A stretch of DNA of 64,000 nt from Chimonanthus salicifolius (Eukaryota; Streptophyta; Magnoliopsida; Laurales; Calycanthaceae): the NCBI GenBank assembly GCA_013350335.1, contig CM023538.1, positions 55,658,769-55,722,768 on the forward strand. The letters run 5' to 3'. Below are positions 22,789 through 33,571 of the stretch, piece after piece. The notes below the pieces were generated by a model. That model had not been told where the DNA came from and did not search any database. It was given only the letters and a program-made list of their open reading frames with translations. Position numbers and translations under genes: made by a program. Each line of letters begins with the position of its first letter. Within the stretch, counting starts at the first letter, position 1.

Positions 22789-22911
22789 TTTTTTTTTTTT
22801 TGAGCAGTAAAAATAAAAAAATAAAAGTTAGGGCCCAATCAGGTTCAAACCGGTGACCTCTTGATCTGCAGTCAAATGCTCTACCACTGAACTATGGACC
22901 CCTTATATTAG
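22789..22911 (-). mobile_element. Retroposed tRNA-Cys copy with poly(A) tail and target duplication
   Basis: On the minus strand a tRNA-Cys-like sequence is followed by an AT-rich stretch and a poly(A) run (T run at 22789-22801). The unit is flanked by the direct repeat AGAAATACTT at 22781-22790 and 22912-22921; its last bases overlap the T run, so the exact left end is ambiguous. A tRNA body, a tail and a target duplication together indicate retroposition by LINE machinery, not an ordinary tRNA locus. Confidence 0.75.
22830..22901 (-). tRNA. tRNA-Cys(GCA)-like sequence, probable pseudogene
   Basis: The minus strand folds as a 72-nt tRNA. The acceptor GGGTCCA pairs with TGGGCCC with one G-T pair, the D-arm contains AGTGGTAGA, and the anticodon loop CTGCAGA carries GCA (Cys). 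The discriminator is T, as expected for tRNA-Cys. Two changes argue against function: the invariant C56 is T (box B reads GGTTTGAAC), and the T stem has one mismatch. It sits inside a retroposed unit with a poly(A) tail. Confidence 0.8.
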
Positions 22912-22921
22912 AGAAATACTT

Positions 22922-23719
22922 GAAAGAGAAATCCTCTTTTAAGTTTTAGTTTTCTGTATTATTGCTTTTATTACTCTTTGCAATACTGTCTTTAGAGGTT
23001 AAAAATTCTCTCCTTCAATTCACAAACATTTTTGCGGTACGATAAGCGTTATTTTATAAGTATTCGATTCCTCACACGTAAATTGAAAAAAATTTACATC
23101 TTATTCTCCATTTAAAAAGCGCATTAATGGTAGCATGTCATATATCCTCTACATTTAATACAACGCATGGTAGTAGAAAAATGATTACACACTATCTATA
23201 AATGATGGGTGAAAAGTTCTGGAAAAAGAAAAATAATAATATTTGTTGGATAATATAAATAAAGATCTAATATAATTTTTTCGACGGAATTGATTTTTTC
23301 GACGAAATAGAAGAACCACCTTAGGGATAGATGTTGAGCACTAAACCATGGAGACCCAGCCTAGGTTGGGTTCCCTTTTTAGGCTTGAATTTAAGTCTAA
23401 ATCAAAATTAATCCTATTATAACCATTAATTTTTAATCTTTAAAGACATTGTTTGTCAAATTCGTCGTACTTGACTTTTTATGGACTCCCTCAACCTGAT
23501 AGGATCTTTCAAATGAACCTAACCCTATGCATGAGGGCCCATCTATATGGGCCCACAGGGTTCAAATGGCTTTGCTGCTCTTGCGCAGCATCACCCATGT
23601 GAAGACTTTGTATATAGTATATACAATATGTTATAAATCTTCTATTCTAGTAATTCTTGCCCTTAAAACAGTCGTAATCATTCATCTAATGTGAGCTTAA
23701 ATGTAAAATAAATTCATAA
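22922..23719. other. AT-rich intergenic, nothing recognised
   Basis: No supported gene or repeat was found. Confidence 0.4.
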
Positions 23720-23850
23720 CTTTTTTTTTTAAGACTAAGGTATCCAAACGTCTCACCTGAATTTTTCAAGTGTCTAATTTGACTAATCCTTGGGGCATAT
23801 GTAAATCTCTCAATCCATACACGTCAGGTACAAAACTAAAGGGAGTTGCC
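23720..23850 (-). repeat. SINE family B, 3' end fragment
   Basis: After a T run (23721-23730) the plus strand reads AGACTAAGGTATCCAAACGT and, further on, TTTGACTAATCCTTGGGG. The same order is seen at 17877-18010. It is the 3' end of a minus-strand SINE; the tRNA-like head was not found. Confidence 0.5.
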
Positions 23851-24864
23851 CTTTGAGTTGGCCCCTCGTGGTTTAGTGTTAGGGTTCAAGATCAGGTAAG
23901 ACCAATTACTAATCTGGCCTACATGCTTTTTGCCCAACATGAGGGGGGAAAGAAGGAGAGAGAGAGCACATGATTCGGGTTAGAATTCGAATCAAGTCGG
24001 ATTGTGAAGTTCGGATTGAAAATTCGGGTCGGATTTCATATATATTAACTTGGGTCAAGTTGGGTCTTAAAGAACTTGACCCACCCGACCTGAATTGTAG
24101 CCCTAGTAATTTTTTTTTTCAGGATATTCATAGGCACGGTGGGTATGTTTAGATTAAGGTGAGTTTTAATTTTCAACTTCCATTTGGTTGTGCATAAAAA
24201 GAGAGTTGGTTTCATTGGAATCTAACTCACCCCATAAGGAGGTGAGTTTGAAAATTCATATTTTAACTTAGAGGTCTTTTGATTAATTTCTCTCATATTT
24301 ATTTGATACACGAGACTTGAGGTGGTTTCTTATATCTATCAAGATTAGTCTCACCTCTAATGTCGAGTGGGGATAATCATGTTATAAAAAAGAAAGGTTT
24401 CCCTCGTCAATGACATGATTTAGAAGAGATTTTTTTCTATATATATATATATATTTAGCCTTATTGTTTTTCCCTCTAAAAATGTGACCCATTAGCAACT
24501 AAACCATAGTCTCGTGTCTTTTTTTTTTTTTTTTTAAAAAAAGGTTTTAATATTCAAGCAGGTGATACCATACCATTTCTCCATAAAAAAAATCACAAGA
24601 ATAATATAATCAGTCAACTGGACGAGATTACAATATCAGCTGAGAAGATTTGTCTTAATTAAATTTGTCTTGTATCTTTGAGAGTTGTTGATTAGTCACA
24701 TCACTCAATTTCTCACATGAAGAGCTTGTTATATGTTTATACTTGTTTCATGCCATTCATGTGATGGCACTAATCCACCAACAGTGGCCTCACTGTGTGA
24801 ACCGATTTTTAATTTTTAATTTATTATTAGAATCTTTATTTAGAAATTGTACATCTAGATTATC
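23851..24864. other. Intergenic, AT-rich with simple repeats
   Basis: No gene is supported. A short (AT)n run lies near 24440-24453 and a T run near 24520-24535. Confidence 0.4.
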
Positions 24865-24869
24865 AAAAC

Positions 24870-27800
24870 TGTAATACCCTGCTCCAGATTAGGCGAGTTT
24901 TAGCTCGTTAATCTTGTTTAACCGGTTGATCTTGAAGTTTTCGGTCAAGGCTTTAAGGAAAGCCCAAGCGAGACCCAATCCGAGGCCGTAAGCTCGGTAA
25001 TCCAGACCGTCGAGCTGGAGGGGTATTTTGGTAATTTACCACTTGTTGTGCTTATTTCTATAAATTGTGTGATTTGGTGTATATTATTGGTGAATAATGT
25101 TCTCCTTAATGAAGGATTTACATTTCTGATTTTAAAATGAAATTATTTTCTGAAAATGATATTTAAATATCGCCCGAAAGAGAGTTTTAATTATTTTAAA
25201 TAATTTCGGGAAAGAGATAAATTTTGAAAATGGTATTGGGTGTTAGACCATTTTAAGGATGATTTAGATATTTAATTTCATTACAAAGTAAGATTTACAA
25301 ATTAGTTATCTTTACATTTGTTTAAATAAGTAATTATGGGTAAAATGTGATTTTTGTTTAAATCAAGGGTTTTTAGTGAGAGATAAAATCTGAAATTTTT
25401 ATGGTCACCAAGGTTTTCAAAACCTAATCCATCTGTAAGGTTGGATCAAGTTTTTAAGTTTTTAAATCAGTACTCTTAGTTTAAAAATCAAATTTTCTTA
25501 ATATAAAGGACTTATCTGCAAATTTGAAAATGCCAGAGAGCTGATCTGCAAACCGCAGGAAAAACCTGCACACGCCATGCAGGTGTGCACTGCCGATCGG
25601 CCGGATTTTCGGTCATCATGGATTCCGACGTCAAGTCCCATCGCTGCATGCACAGCGGATTTTCCGGCCGGCGAATGATGAACCCCGTCCGTCCCGTCCC
25701 ATCGTCGTCGCTGCTTGTGCAGCTGATTTCCGGCATCTCTCCTCAACCCAAATCCTATAAATTCAGCCTCCCTCATTCAGTTTGAACTCCCAGCAGAATT
25801 GCATTTCCTTTCTCTCCTCTCTACTCTCTTGCTCTCTGTTTAAATTCCGACCGACCGACCCCTGCTTAGTTTTTGTTTTTTCAATAACAGTAAGCTTAAA
25901 GGGAGCTTTGCAAAAATCCGAATTTCAAACCAGGAACCAAAACCAAGGTATCCATTGTATTCCTCTTTGAATTCTAACTGGTTTTGAATCAAGAAAATTG
26001 AATTTTGACCCTGTTTTGATGGAGAAAAACCATTTTTAAAATCTAAGGAAAACCATGGGTTTTATGTACCCGTGAAGATTTGACCTCAAAATCGGATGAC
26101 CCTTTGAGCTGCTGAGCTCCAAACCAATCCCTGTAGAAAGAGGACTCCCAGAGGAGTCCATCAAACTAGACCGATGTGAAAAACGAATCCGGAAAGCCCT
26201 CCCTTTCTGGAATCGCATTTCACCGTTTTTCCACCGTGACTGTCTGCTGTTGCAGACAGTTGGAGACGACGACTCTCGGAAGGTTCGAGAGCCGTTCTTC
26301 GGAAGGTCCGAAACTTCGGACGGTCTGACCCTCGGACGTTCCGAGCTTCACCCCGAAGCCCAGCACGCCCGAGGCGAACCTGACCCTTCGGATGCACCGA
26401 GCCCAGCTCGGAAGGACCGAGCCCCTTCGGAAGGTCCGAACCTAGTCTTCGGACGTCCCGAGCCTTATAGACCCACTGAGACTGCTGTTTTCTATTTTTC
26501 CTATTTTGGATGGACTTCGGACGGTCCGAGACCCAGTCTTCGGACGATCCGAAGTCAGGCCTCAAGTTCTGAGGCCAGTGACTCAATTTAGAGTGGCTCG
26601 GATGATCCGAAGCCACTGCACCCAGTTCCGAGGTGATGTTCCGAGGAACACTATTTTAAAATGATAAAATATTGTTTGATTACTGTTTTAATCTTGATTA
26701 TTGATTATTTAATGTGTTTGTTTATTTGTTATGTGTTATACCCCCCCTGTTAATTAAAAATGTACTAACCCTTTTACCTCTTATTATTTATAGTGTAAAT
26801 ACTATTGTATACGCTTTCAGTCCGACACTAGTCGGGAACTGAGTGATTCACTTTCAGGACGACACTATAGTCGGGCACTGAGTGACCTCGAGGTCTACTC
26901 AAAATGTCAGCTCTGGTCCATATCCAGAAGACAACCGAGAAGTGACCCGAGGATCTAGACCTTACTCAATAAGTCAATCTGGTCAATACCTAGAAGACAA
27001 TATGAGTTTGGACTGAGTCCCTTATGTTTATTATATTATTATCTTGTGGGTGATTAAAAAGGGATAGAAACCAAGTAGGAGACTCATTCCATTAAACCCG
27101 GATATTTTGTGGGAAAGCAGGTGATTTCCAAATACTATGTATATGTACGTATTTATTATGTATATTGATTGTGCACTTGTATGTTGTTTGACAGAGACCG
27201 CGAAACCACACGATCACGGTGAGGGAACTTAACTCTGCAGATTTTGTAAACATGTGTTATTTTGAGCAATGAGTGGTTTCGGTTTTGATGAACCCACTCA
27301 TGTGCCTATACATGATGCACTATGGTAAGAGTGCTGTGATGATTTGATATTACGGTGTTGACCGTATGTGTATGTAAGACTGCTTCCACGTACCTGGGCT
27401 ATTGAACCAATATCGGCCATATGAGAGATGGTTTATGTCTACTGGACCATGGGCGGACCATGCTGTCGTCAGTTGCTGACTTGAGGATGTCAGTATCGGC
27501 TAAGTTTAAGAGCCGGATATGTACTTGTAAGGATGTATTTTAACCGTGTCGGGACTTAATACTGGTCTCAGTGTAGTCGGCAGGCGTTACGGTGGATGAT
27601 GACAGTGATTGATAGTTGATGATGTTATTATCTTATTTGAGATTATGCTTACTGTTATCAAGCATGTGATATTAACTGTTGTTAACCTGTTTTACTATTT
27701 ACTTAATGTGCGTTGTTAATTATCCTTCACTGGGCTAGTTAGCTCACACCACTCACCTTTCAGGCGATGAACCCGAGGAGGAGGACCCTCTCTTTCAGGC

Positions 27801-28208
27801 TTAAGGCGTTTGAGCTAAAGCAGTGTTTTGGGATTCCCCCGGAGAGGAATGCCCTGATCTTTCTGTTGGTTCTTGGAACCATTGTTTTTCATTAAGTACC
27901 GGATGTGGTACTTAATTTATGTTGAAATGTTGTAATCGGCTTTGTGGCCGTTTGAAACAATATGATGAATCAAGGTTTTGTAATGATGATTAATGGTTGA
28001 TTTTGTTTAATTATGTGTTGTTATTGCTTTGTCTATGGGACAGGCATATGGTACATGTTTGAGTCCACTTGACGGGCTAATGTGTAACCGCTGGGCCTAA
28101 CTGTTGATCCGACCCAGTAAGAATGCTTGTAGTTTAGTTTACGTATTTTTCAAAAAAAAAAAAAATTCAGTCGCGTTCCGGGCCCACTGGTCGGGTCGGG
28201 GCGTGACA
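24870..28208 (+). repeat. 5' LTR, 3339 bp
   Basis: It begins TGTAATACCCTG and ends CGGGGCGTGACA. A candidate TATA box TATAAAT lies at 25756-25762, so U3 may be about 0.9 kb, with some 2.4 kb of transcribed R and U5 still inside the LTR. An alternative TATAAAT lies near 25060. The stretch 26275-26611 is a GC-rich array of short palindromes. The LTR is much longer than the few hundred bp common in plant retroelements. Confidence 0.93.
26240..26611 (+). repeat. Array of about eleven 15-bp palindromes inside the 5' LTR
   Basis: From 26275 to 26611 copies of the palindromic pattern YTCGGANGNTCCGAR recur every 20-50 bp, for example CTCGGACGTTCCGAG, TTCGGAAGGTCCGAA and TTCGGACGATCCGAA. Just before the array is a perfect hairpin, CTGTCTGC-TGTT-GCAGACAG (26240-26259). 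The block is far more GC-rich than its surroundings. It lies downstream of the presumed TATA box and so would be in the genomic RNA leader. Its role is unknown. Confidence 0.8.
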
Positions 28209-28211
28209 GCT

Positions 28212-28223
28212 TGGTATCAGAGC
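28212..28223 (+). promoter_or_regulatory. Primer binding site for initiator Met-tRNA
   Basis: TGGTATCAGAGC begins three bases after the 5' LTR and is the classic complement of the 3' end of plant initiator methionine tRNA. It sets the start of minus-strand DNA synthesis. Confidence 0.93.
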
Positions 28224-28325
28224 GTAGGCTCAACTCTAGGACTGTGATGGGTTACTACCTAGTTAGACTTGTTTTTGCCTTAGTGTTGCTATTGTTTTGA
28301 CATTTTCTTGTTTGGTGATACAGAT

Positions 28326-28823
28326 ATGTGAGGCAACACGGAGTATTTTAAGGGGACACCTAGCGACCCTATTGTCGTAGATTCGGGAGACGACTCCGGT
28401 GCACCAAGTCTCGATGAGGTTGCACCAGGAGAGGAAATAATAGTGGCATCCCCAGAGTAATACGTGGGTGCTGAACCTATGGAGGAAGAGGGAGATATCC
28501 CAATTCCTGAGGAGTCGGTGGAGGAGAACGGTTCACCCGAGTATGTTCCGGCTACTCCGCCATTGGACGAGTACCAAGATGAGATGTGTGAACTCTGCAA
28601 TCAGGCAGGGCACAACTTCCTCTATTGCCCCTATCCACCCATTGTCATTTGCCCTGTTTGCGACCTCCGCGGACATGGGAGTGCCAGAACCAATTGTCCT
28701 TATGTAGGAGGACCGGGGATCATACCTTGTTTAACTTGTGGGGTGTTCGGGCACAAGTCTGAGACCTGCCCGGACAACTTTTATTACTTTGGTGATGAGG
28801 AAGGATCTTTTTCAGGGAATTAG
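28326..28823 (+). pseudogene. Extra ORF upstream of gag with three CCHC zinc knuckles, broken
   Basis: From an ATG at 28326 one frame runs 165 codons to TAG at 28821, interrupted only by TGA at 28329 (codon 2) and TAA at 28458. The first half is acidic and Pro/Glu-rich. The second half has three cysteine-histidine clusters: CELCNQAGHNFLYC and CLTCGVFGHKSETC fit CX2CX4HX4C, and CPVCDLRGHGSARTNC has a two-residue longer last gap. The longest piece still open is 28461-28823. The frame differs from that of gag, which begins 200 bp later with its own two knuckles. An ORF between primer site and gag is known in Tat/Ogre-type elements; I do not know this type in chromoviruses. The role is presumably nucleic acid binding. 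Confidence 0.75.
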
Positions 28824-29025
28824 ATCAGTGTTTATTAGGGGCCATCGGGGAGTTTTGTTTTGTAAGGGTTGAGTTTTTTTTTTTGAAGGGTTTTCATACC
28901 CTACTAACCCTTGTACTTGTATTTGAAAATTCAAATGAATTCTAATGAGATTGTTGCAACTTGTGTCTTCTACTTTTGTAAAAATCTTAAAATTGGTTAA
29001 TGATGTTTACAAGTGTAAATAACAG

Positions 29026-30759
29026 ATGTCAGGACCCAACGCAAACCGAGCCAACTTTCGTGGGAGGAGGACTGGTCTTCCACCCCGTAACCTACCTAAC
29101 GAGGCGATAAGAGCGGCAGTAGAAGCATTTCAGCAGATAGCTGAAAATATGCGACGTCCGCCAGTCCAAACACCAGAGGAGAGAGCCACCTCGGCTCTGA
29201 AAGAGTTCAAACGTCTGAACCCGACTAGCTTCTCAGGAACAGAGGACCCCAGCGCTGCGAGAAACTGGCTAACCCAGATTAGCCCCATCCTTAACACCCT
29301 AGCGATCGCCGACGAGTTACGTGTGACCTTGGCGACCTATCAGCTCGAAGGGAACACCTACGAATGGTGGGAGGCGAAGAGCTTGGTTCGTAATCACGAG
29401 CCAATGACTTGGGAGGAGTTTTCTGCAGCCTTTCTGGCCCGTTACTTTCCAAAGACGGTGAAGGAGGCGAGGAAGAGAGAGTTCCTCAACATTCAGCAGG
29501 GTTCAGATACAGTGACACAGTATGCCATGCGCTACATCGACCTGATGCAATTTGTGCCGTGGATTGCAGCCAATGAGGAGGAGAAGATCCACAGACCCTT
29601 CCTGCAGCGGCAAGTGGCCGGCATAGTGTTCAACACTCTAAAGGAGATCATCGAGCGCGCTTCGAAGGTGGAAGCGGTGGACTCTATCAACCGGAGCACT
29701 GACAGCTCTCAGAAACCTTCTTCTAACAAGAAGGCAATGTTCAATCAGCAGAAGAAGCCTTTCTTCAGGAAGAGCCAACCCAGTGTGGGCCAGTCCAGTC
29801 GGTCTGACTCTCGGCCAATCGTGTGCTACACCTGCAATCAGCCTGGGCATACTTCCAAGTTCTGTCAATCCAAAGAGAGGGCGTGCTTTCACTGCCAGCA
29901 GACCAGGCACCTGTTCAAGGATTGTCCTTTTTCTGGTAAAGCGGCACCTTCGCAGGGCGCAGGAGTTTCCTACTCTGTGGCGCAGCCATCTGTCGGCAGA
30001 GGTTCTCAGCAGACTTCCAGAGGATCAGCGACACCGAGAAATGGACCACCTCGGAACGATCAGGGGAGAGGACGAGGGCGTCCTCAAGGGAGAGTCTACT
30101 CTTTAGGGACTCAGAAGGAGGAACCGATGGAGAACACGGTGATGGAAGGTACCCTTAATCTTTTCACTCTTTTGGCTCGAGTGTTGTTTGATACCGGTGC
30201 TTCGCATTCCTTTATCTCTAGAACTTGTTGTGATAAATTGGGTTTGAAACCGGTAGAAGTAGTTAACCCGCTAATGGTAGTTTCACCTTTGGGTAAGAAG
30301 GCTTTGGCAAACCAAGAGTGTAGATCTTGTGTTTTGAAGATTAGCGGAGTGGAGTTGTCCTATGATTTTCTGGTTCTGGAAATGACGGACTTTGACATCA
30401 TCCTTGGTGTGGATTGGTTGTCTGTTTTTGGAGTCTTGATAGACTGCTCTCAGAAGAGAATTCATGGGGTCTCCTCAACCGGTGAGAGGTTTATGGAGAA
30501 GTTGGTACCCTATGAAAGGATGAGAGTCACTTTTTCTGGCCTTAGGGCGTATCCCTGTAGTGTGGTGGCAAGCATGGGTTGGGAAGATGTAGGTGGTGTA
30601 GAGTCTATTGCTCCTCGGGTGGTGTGTGAGTTTATGGATGTTTTTCCTGACCAGTTGGCTGGGCTACCTCCACCCCGAGAGATAGAGTTTGTTATAGACC
30701 TACAGCCAGGAACATCTCCAATTTCTATGGCACCTTATCGGATGGCGCCGGCAGAGTAG
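29026..30759 (+). CDS. Retrotransposon gag and aspartic protease (gypsy), ends at in-frame TAG
   Basis: This frame has 577 codons from ATG. Residues about 75-200 form the retrotransposon gag domain (AARNWLTQI, YEWWEAKS, TWEEFSAAFLARYFP). Two zinc knuckles follow: CYTCNQPGHTSKFC near residues 267-280 and CFHCQQTRHLFKDC near 287-300. A basic Gly/Arg/Ser-rich linker leads to the protease with the active-site LFDTGASHSFIS near residue 387 and the conserved DIILGVDWL. The start of the RT N-terminal region is also included before TAG at 30757-30759. The next codons continue the same frame into RT, so the stop is an interruption and not the natural end of a gag unit. Confidence 0.93.
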   Translation: MSGPNANRANFRGRRTGLPPRNLPNEAIRAAVEAFQQIAENMRRPPVQTPEERATSALKEFKRLNPTSFSGTEDPSAARNWLTQISPILNTLAIADELRVTLATYQLEGNTYEWWEAKSLVRNHEPMTWEEFSAAFLARYFPKTVKEARKREFLNIQQGSDTVTQYAMRYIDLMQFVPWIAANEEEKIHRPFLQRQVAGIVFNTLKEIIERASKVEAVDSINRSTDSSQKPSSNKKAMFNQQKKPFFRKSQPSVGQSSRSDSRPIVCYTCNQPGHTSKFCQSKERACFHCQQTRHLFKDCPFSGKAAPSQGAGVSYSVAQPSVGRGSQQTSRGSATPRNGPPRNDQGRGRGRPQGRVYSLGTQKEEPMENTVMEGTLNLFTLLARVLFDTGASHSFISRTCCDKLGLKPVEVVNPLMVVSPLGKKALANQECRSCVLKISGVELSYDFLVLEMTDFDIILGVDWLSVFGVLIDCSQKRIHGVSSTGERFMEKLVPYERMRVTFSGLRAYPCSVVASMGWEDVGGVESIAPRVVCEFMDVFPDQLAGLPPPREIEFVIDLQPGTSPISMAPYRMAPAE

Positions 30760-33141
30760 AGAGAGCTAGCTACGCAGGTAGAAGAGCTTCTTAGTCTTGG
30801 CTTTATCCGTCAGAGCAACTCGCCGTGGGGCGCACCTGCTCTCTTTGTGAAAAAGAAGGATGGATTGATGAGGATGTGTATAGATTACCAGCGGCTTAAC
30901 CAGGTAACTATTAAGAATAAGTATCCGTTGCCTAGAATAGACGACCTCTTTGATCTTTTGAGGGGATCGAAGTGTTTTTTGAAAATCGATTTGAGGTCGG
31001 GTTACCATCAGTTGCGGATTCAAGAGGAGGACATTCCAAAGACTGCTTTTCGGACGCAGTACGGCTTGTACGAGTTTGTTGTGATGCCTTTCGGTTTGAC
31101 GAACGCGCCAGCCATGTTCATGGACTTGATGAATCGTGTGTTTCGACTGTATCTGCGAGAATTCGTGATAGTCTTCATCGACGATATCTTGATCTCTTCG
31201 ACGTCAGAGGAGGAGCATGAGCGTCATCTACGCATTGTTTTTCAGACTCTTCGGGAGCATCAGCTGTTCGCTAAGCTGAGTAAGTGTGAGTTTTGGTTGA
31301 CTCAAATGCAATTTCTGGGACATGTGATGTCTCCAGGAGGAATCTCGGTAGATCCAGCAAAGGTAGAGACCGTGAAGACTTGGGAAAGTCCCAAGAGCGT
31401 GTTCGAGATCCGGAGCTTTCTGGGATTAGCACGATATTACCGAAAGTTTATCCCGCACTTCTCTCAGATCGCGGTACCGATGACTCGGCTGACAAGGAAG
31501 AACGTCAAGTTCGAGTGGAGCGAAGCTTGTGAAAAAGCATTCCAGGAGCTGAAGGAGAAGTTGACAACATCTCCAGTGTTGGTGATACCCGAGCAAGGAC
31601 GAGGTTACGATGTTTATTGCGACGCGTCCAAGTTTGGTTTGGGTTGTGTACTGTTGCATGAGGGGAAGGTAGTGGCTTATGGTTCCAGGCAATTGAAGGG
31701 ACATGAGCAGAACTACCCGACTTATGATTTAGAGTTGGCAGCTGTTGTATTCTCGTTAAAGTTATGGAGACATTACTTATATGGTGAGAAGTTCAATGTG
31801 TTTTCTGATCACCATAGTCTCAAGTATATCTTCACTCAGAAAGACTTGAATATGAGGCAGCGTAGATGGATGGAGTACCTGGGAGATTATGACTTCAGTC
31901 TCTCCTATCACCCGGGGAAAGCCAACGTAGTGGCCGATGCTTTGAGCAGGAAGTCTCATAGTAATGTGGCAAGGATGGCATCCTTGCAGTGGAAGATGCT
32001 CGAAGTTTTGTCCGAGTACGATCTGGAGCTGATCGAAGGAAGCGGGTCAGCAAGAATCCATAGTTTGGTTCTGCAACCCGAGGTAGTTGGATTGGTGTTG
32101 GAAGGACAACAGGACGACCCCGAAGCGAAGGAGTTGGCAACTCAGCTTTCAGGAGGAGCAACTCTAGGGGATTGGAAGATCAAGGCGGACGGAAGTCTGA
32201 CTTTCAAGGACAGACTGTTTGTGCCAAAGTCAGACGAGTGCAGAAGAAAGGTGCTTGATCACTTTCTTCGATCTCACTTTGCGGTGCATCCCGGTGGTAC
32301 AAAGATGTATCGTGACTTGCGGCGACTTTTCTGGTGGAAAGGTATGAAGCGCGAGGTAGCAGATTTTGTGTCCAAGTGCCTAACTTGTCAACAAGTGAAG
32401 GCGGAGCATCAACGACCTGGCGGAAAGATGCAGCCTTTGGAAGTGGCTGAATGGAAGTGGGAGCATATCACGATGGATTTTGTAACTGGTTTTCCTAAGT
32501 CTCCTAAAAAGAACGACGTTATTTGGGTAATAGTCGATCGATTGACGAAGTCAGCTCACTTTCTACCGATCAAAAAGAAGGATTCCTTGTCTACTCTAAG
32601 CAGACTGTATTTGAAAGAGATAGTCAGATTGCATGGAGTACCTGTATCCATTGTATCTGATAGAGACCCGAGGTTCGTGTCAAGGTTTTGGCAAGGATTG
32701 CAAGAGGAGTTGGGGACTAAGCTGTGCTTCAGCACTGCTTTTCACCCTCAGACGGATGGTCAGTCAGAGAGAACCATTCAAACCTTAGAGGATATGTTAA
32801 GAGCTTGTGTGATGGATATGCAAGGAAGTTGGGAAGATCACTTACCTTTGATCGAGTTCGTCTACAACAACAGTTATCACTCCAGTGTGCAGATGGCACC
32901 CTACGAGGCTCTGTATGGCAGACCTTGCAGGTTACCTCTTTGTTGGACAGAGGTAGGAGACAAAGCACTACTAGGATCTGATCTAGTGCGTGAGACGTCA
33001 GAGCAAGTTGAAGTGATCAGACAGCGTCTCAAGACAGCCCAGAGCAGACAGAAGAGTTATGCTGACAAAAGGCGACGACCTTTGGAGTTTGCAGTTGGCG
33101 ACCGAGTTTTCTTACGTGTGGCACCACGTCATGGAGTGTAG
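30760..33141 (+). pseudogene. Gypsy pol: reverse transcriptase, RNase H, integrase
   Basis: It is in the same frame as gag-protease, directly after its TAG; the first internal Met is at 30847. RT shows [26 protein letters not shown] and the catalytic FIDDIL (31174-31191). RNase H follows with [13 protein letters not shown] near 31615 and SDHHSLKYI. Integrase has the H-H-C-C zinc region near 32260-32400 (ending CLTCQQVK), then [22 protein letters not shown] and [12 protein letters not shown] with the catalytic acidic residues. The frame ends at TAG 33139-33141 within the integrase C-terminal region, and the protein similarity continues past it in the same frame. All catalytic motifs appear intact. 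Confidence 0.92.
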
Positions 33142-33561
33142 CGGTTCGGGCGCAAGGGAAAACTATCACCTCGATATGTTGGACCCTTTGAGATCTTGAA
33201 GAGCCTAGGTGAAGTGGCCTATCAGTTGGATCTTCCTCAGGCTTTGGAGAGAGTGCATAGTACGTTCCACGTGTCTATGCTAAGGAAGTACGAGCCTGAC
33301 CCGTCGCATGTGATCAGTTTTGAAGAGATTGAAGTGTCAGAGGACTTAACTTTTGAAGAAGCACCAGTCAAGATTCTAGAGCGTCGGACTCAAGAGCTCA
33401 GGAGGAAGTCTATACCTCTAGTGCGAGTGCTGTGTCAACATCGCGACGTGCAACATGAGACGTGGGAACCTGAATCGACGATGCAGAAGTTGTACCCCGG
33501 CTTGTTCACACGCCAAGAAGGTAGAATTTGTTCTAAATTTCGGGACGAAATTTTCTTTTAG
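33142..33561 (+). pseudogene. Gypsy integrase C-terminus with chromodomain-like end
   Basis: This is the third part of the same frame. It reads [20 protein letters not shown] and FHVSMLRKY, the usual C-terminal integrase region, then [20 protein letters not shown] and [18 protein letters not shown], which match the chromodomain-like tail of plant chromoviruses. Such tails are thought to guide integration to particular chromatin. The frame ends with TAG at 33559-33561, 11 bp before the 3' LTR. Confidence 0.85.
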
Positions 33562-33571
33562 GAGGGTAGGA
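33560..33571 (+). promoter_or_regulatory. Polypurine tract of the gypsy element
   Basis: AGGAGGGTAGGA directly abuts the 3' LTR start at 33572. It is preceded by AATTTCGGGACGAAATTTTC, a familiar signature in front of the 3' LTR of plant gypsy elements. It would prime plus-strand DNA synthesis. Confidence 0.88.

Noticed and set aside
22830..22901. Functional tRNA-Cys gene
   Set aside because: The change of C56, the T-stem mismatch, the poly(A) tail and the flanking duplication favour a retroposed pseudogene.
26161..26616. Antisense open frame of 151 codons in the 5' LTR, also open at 34862-35317 in the 3' LTR
   Set aside because: It lies over the GC-rich palindrome array, which is poor in stop codons. 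The two copies are LTR duplicates, so their agreement is not independent evidence, and no protein family is recognisable.
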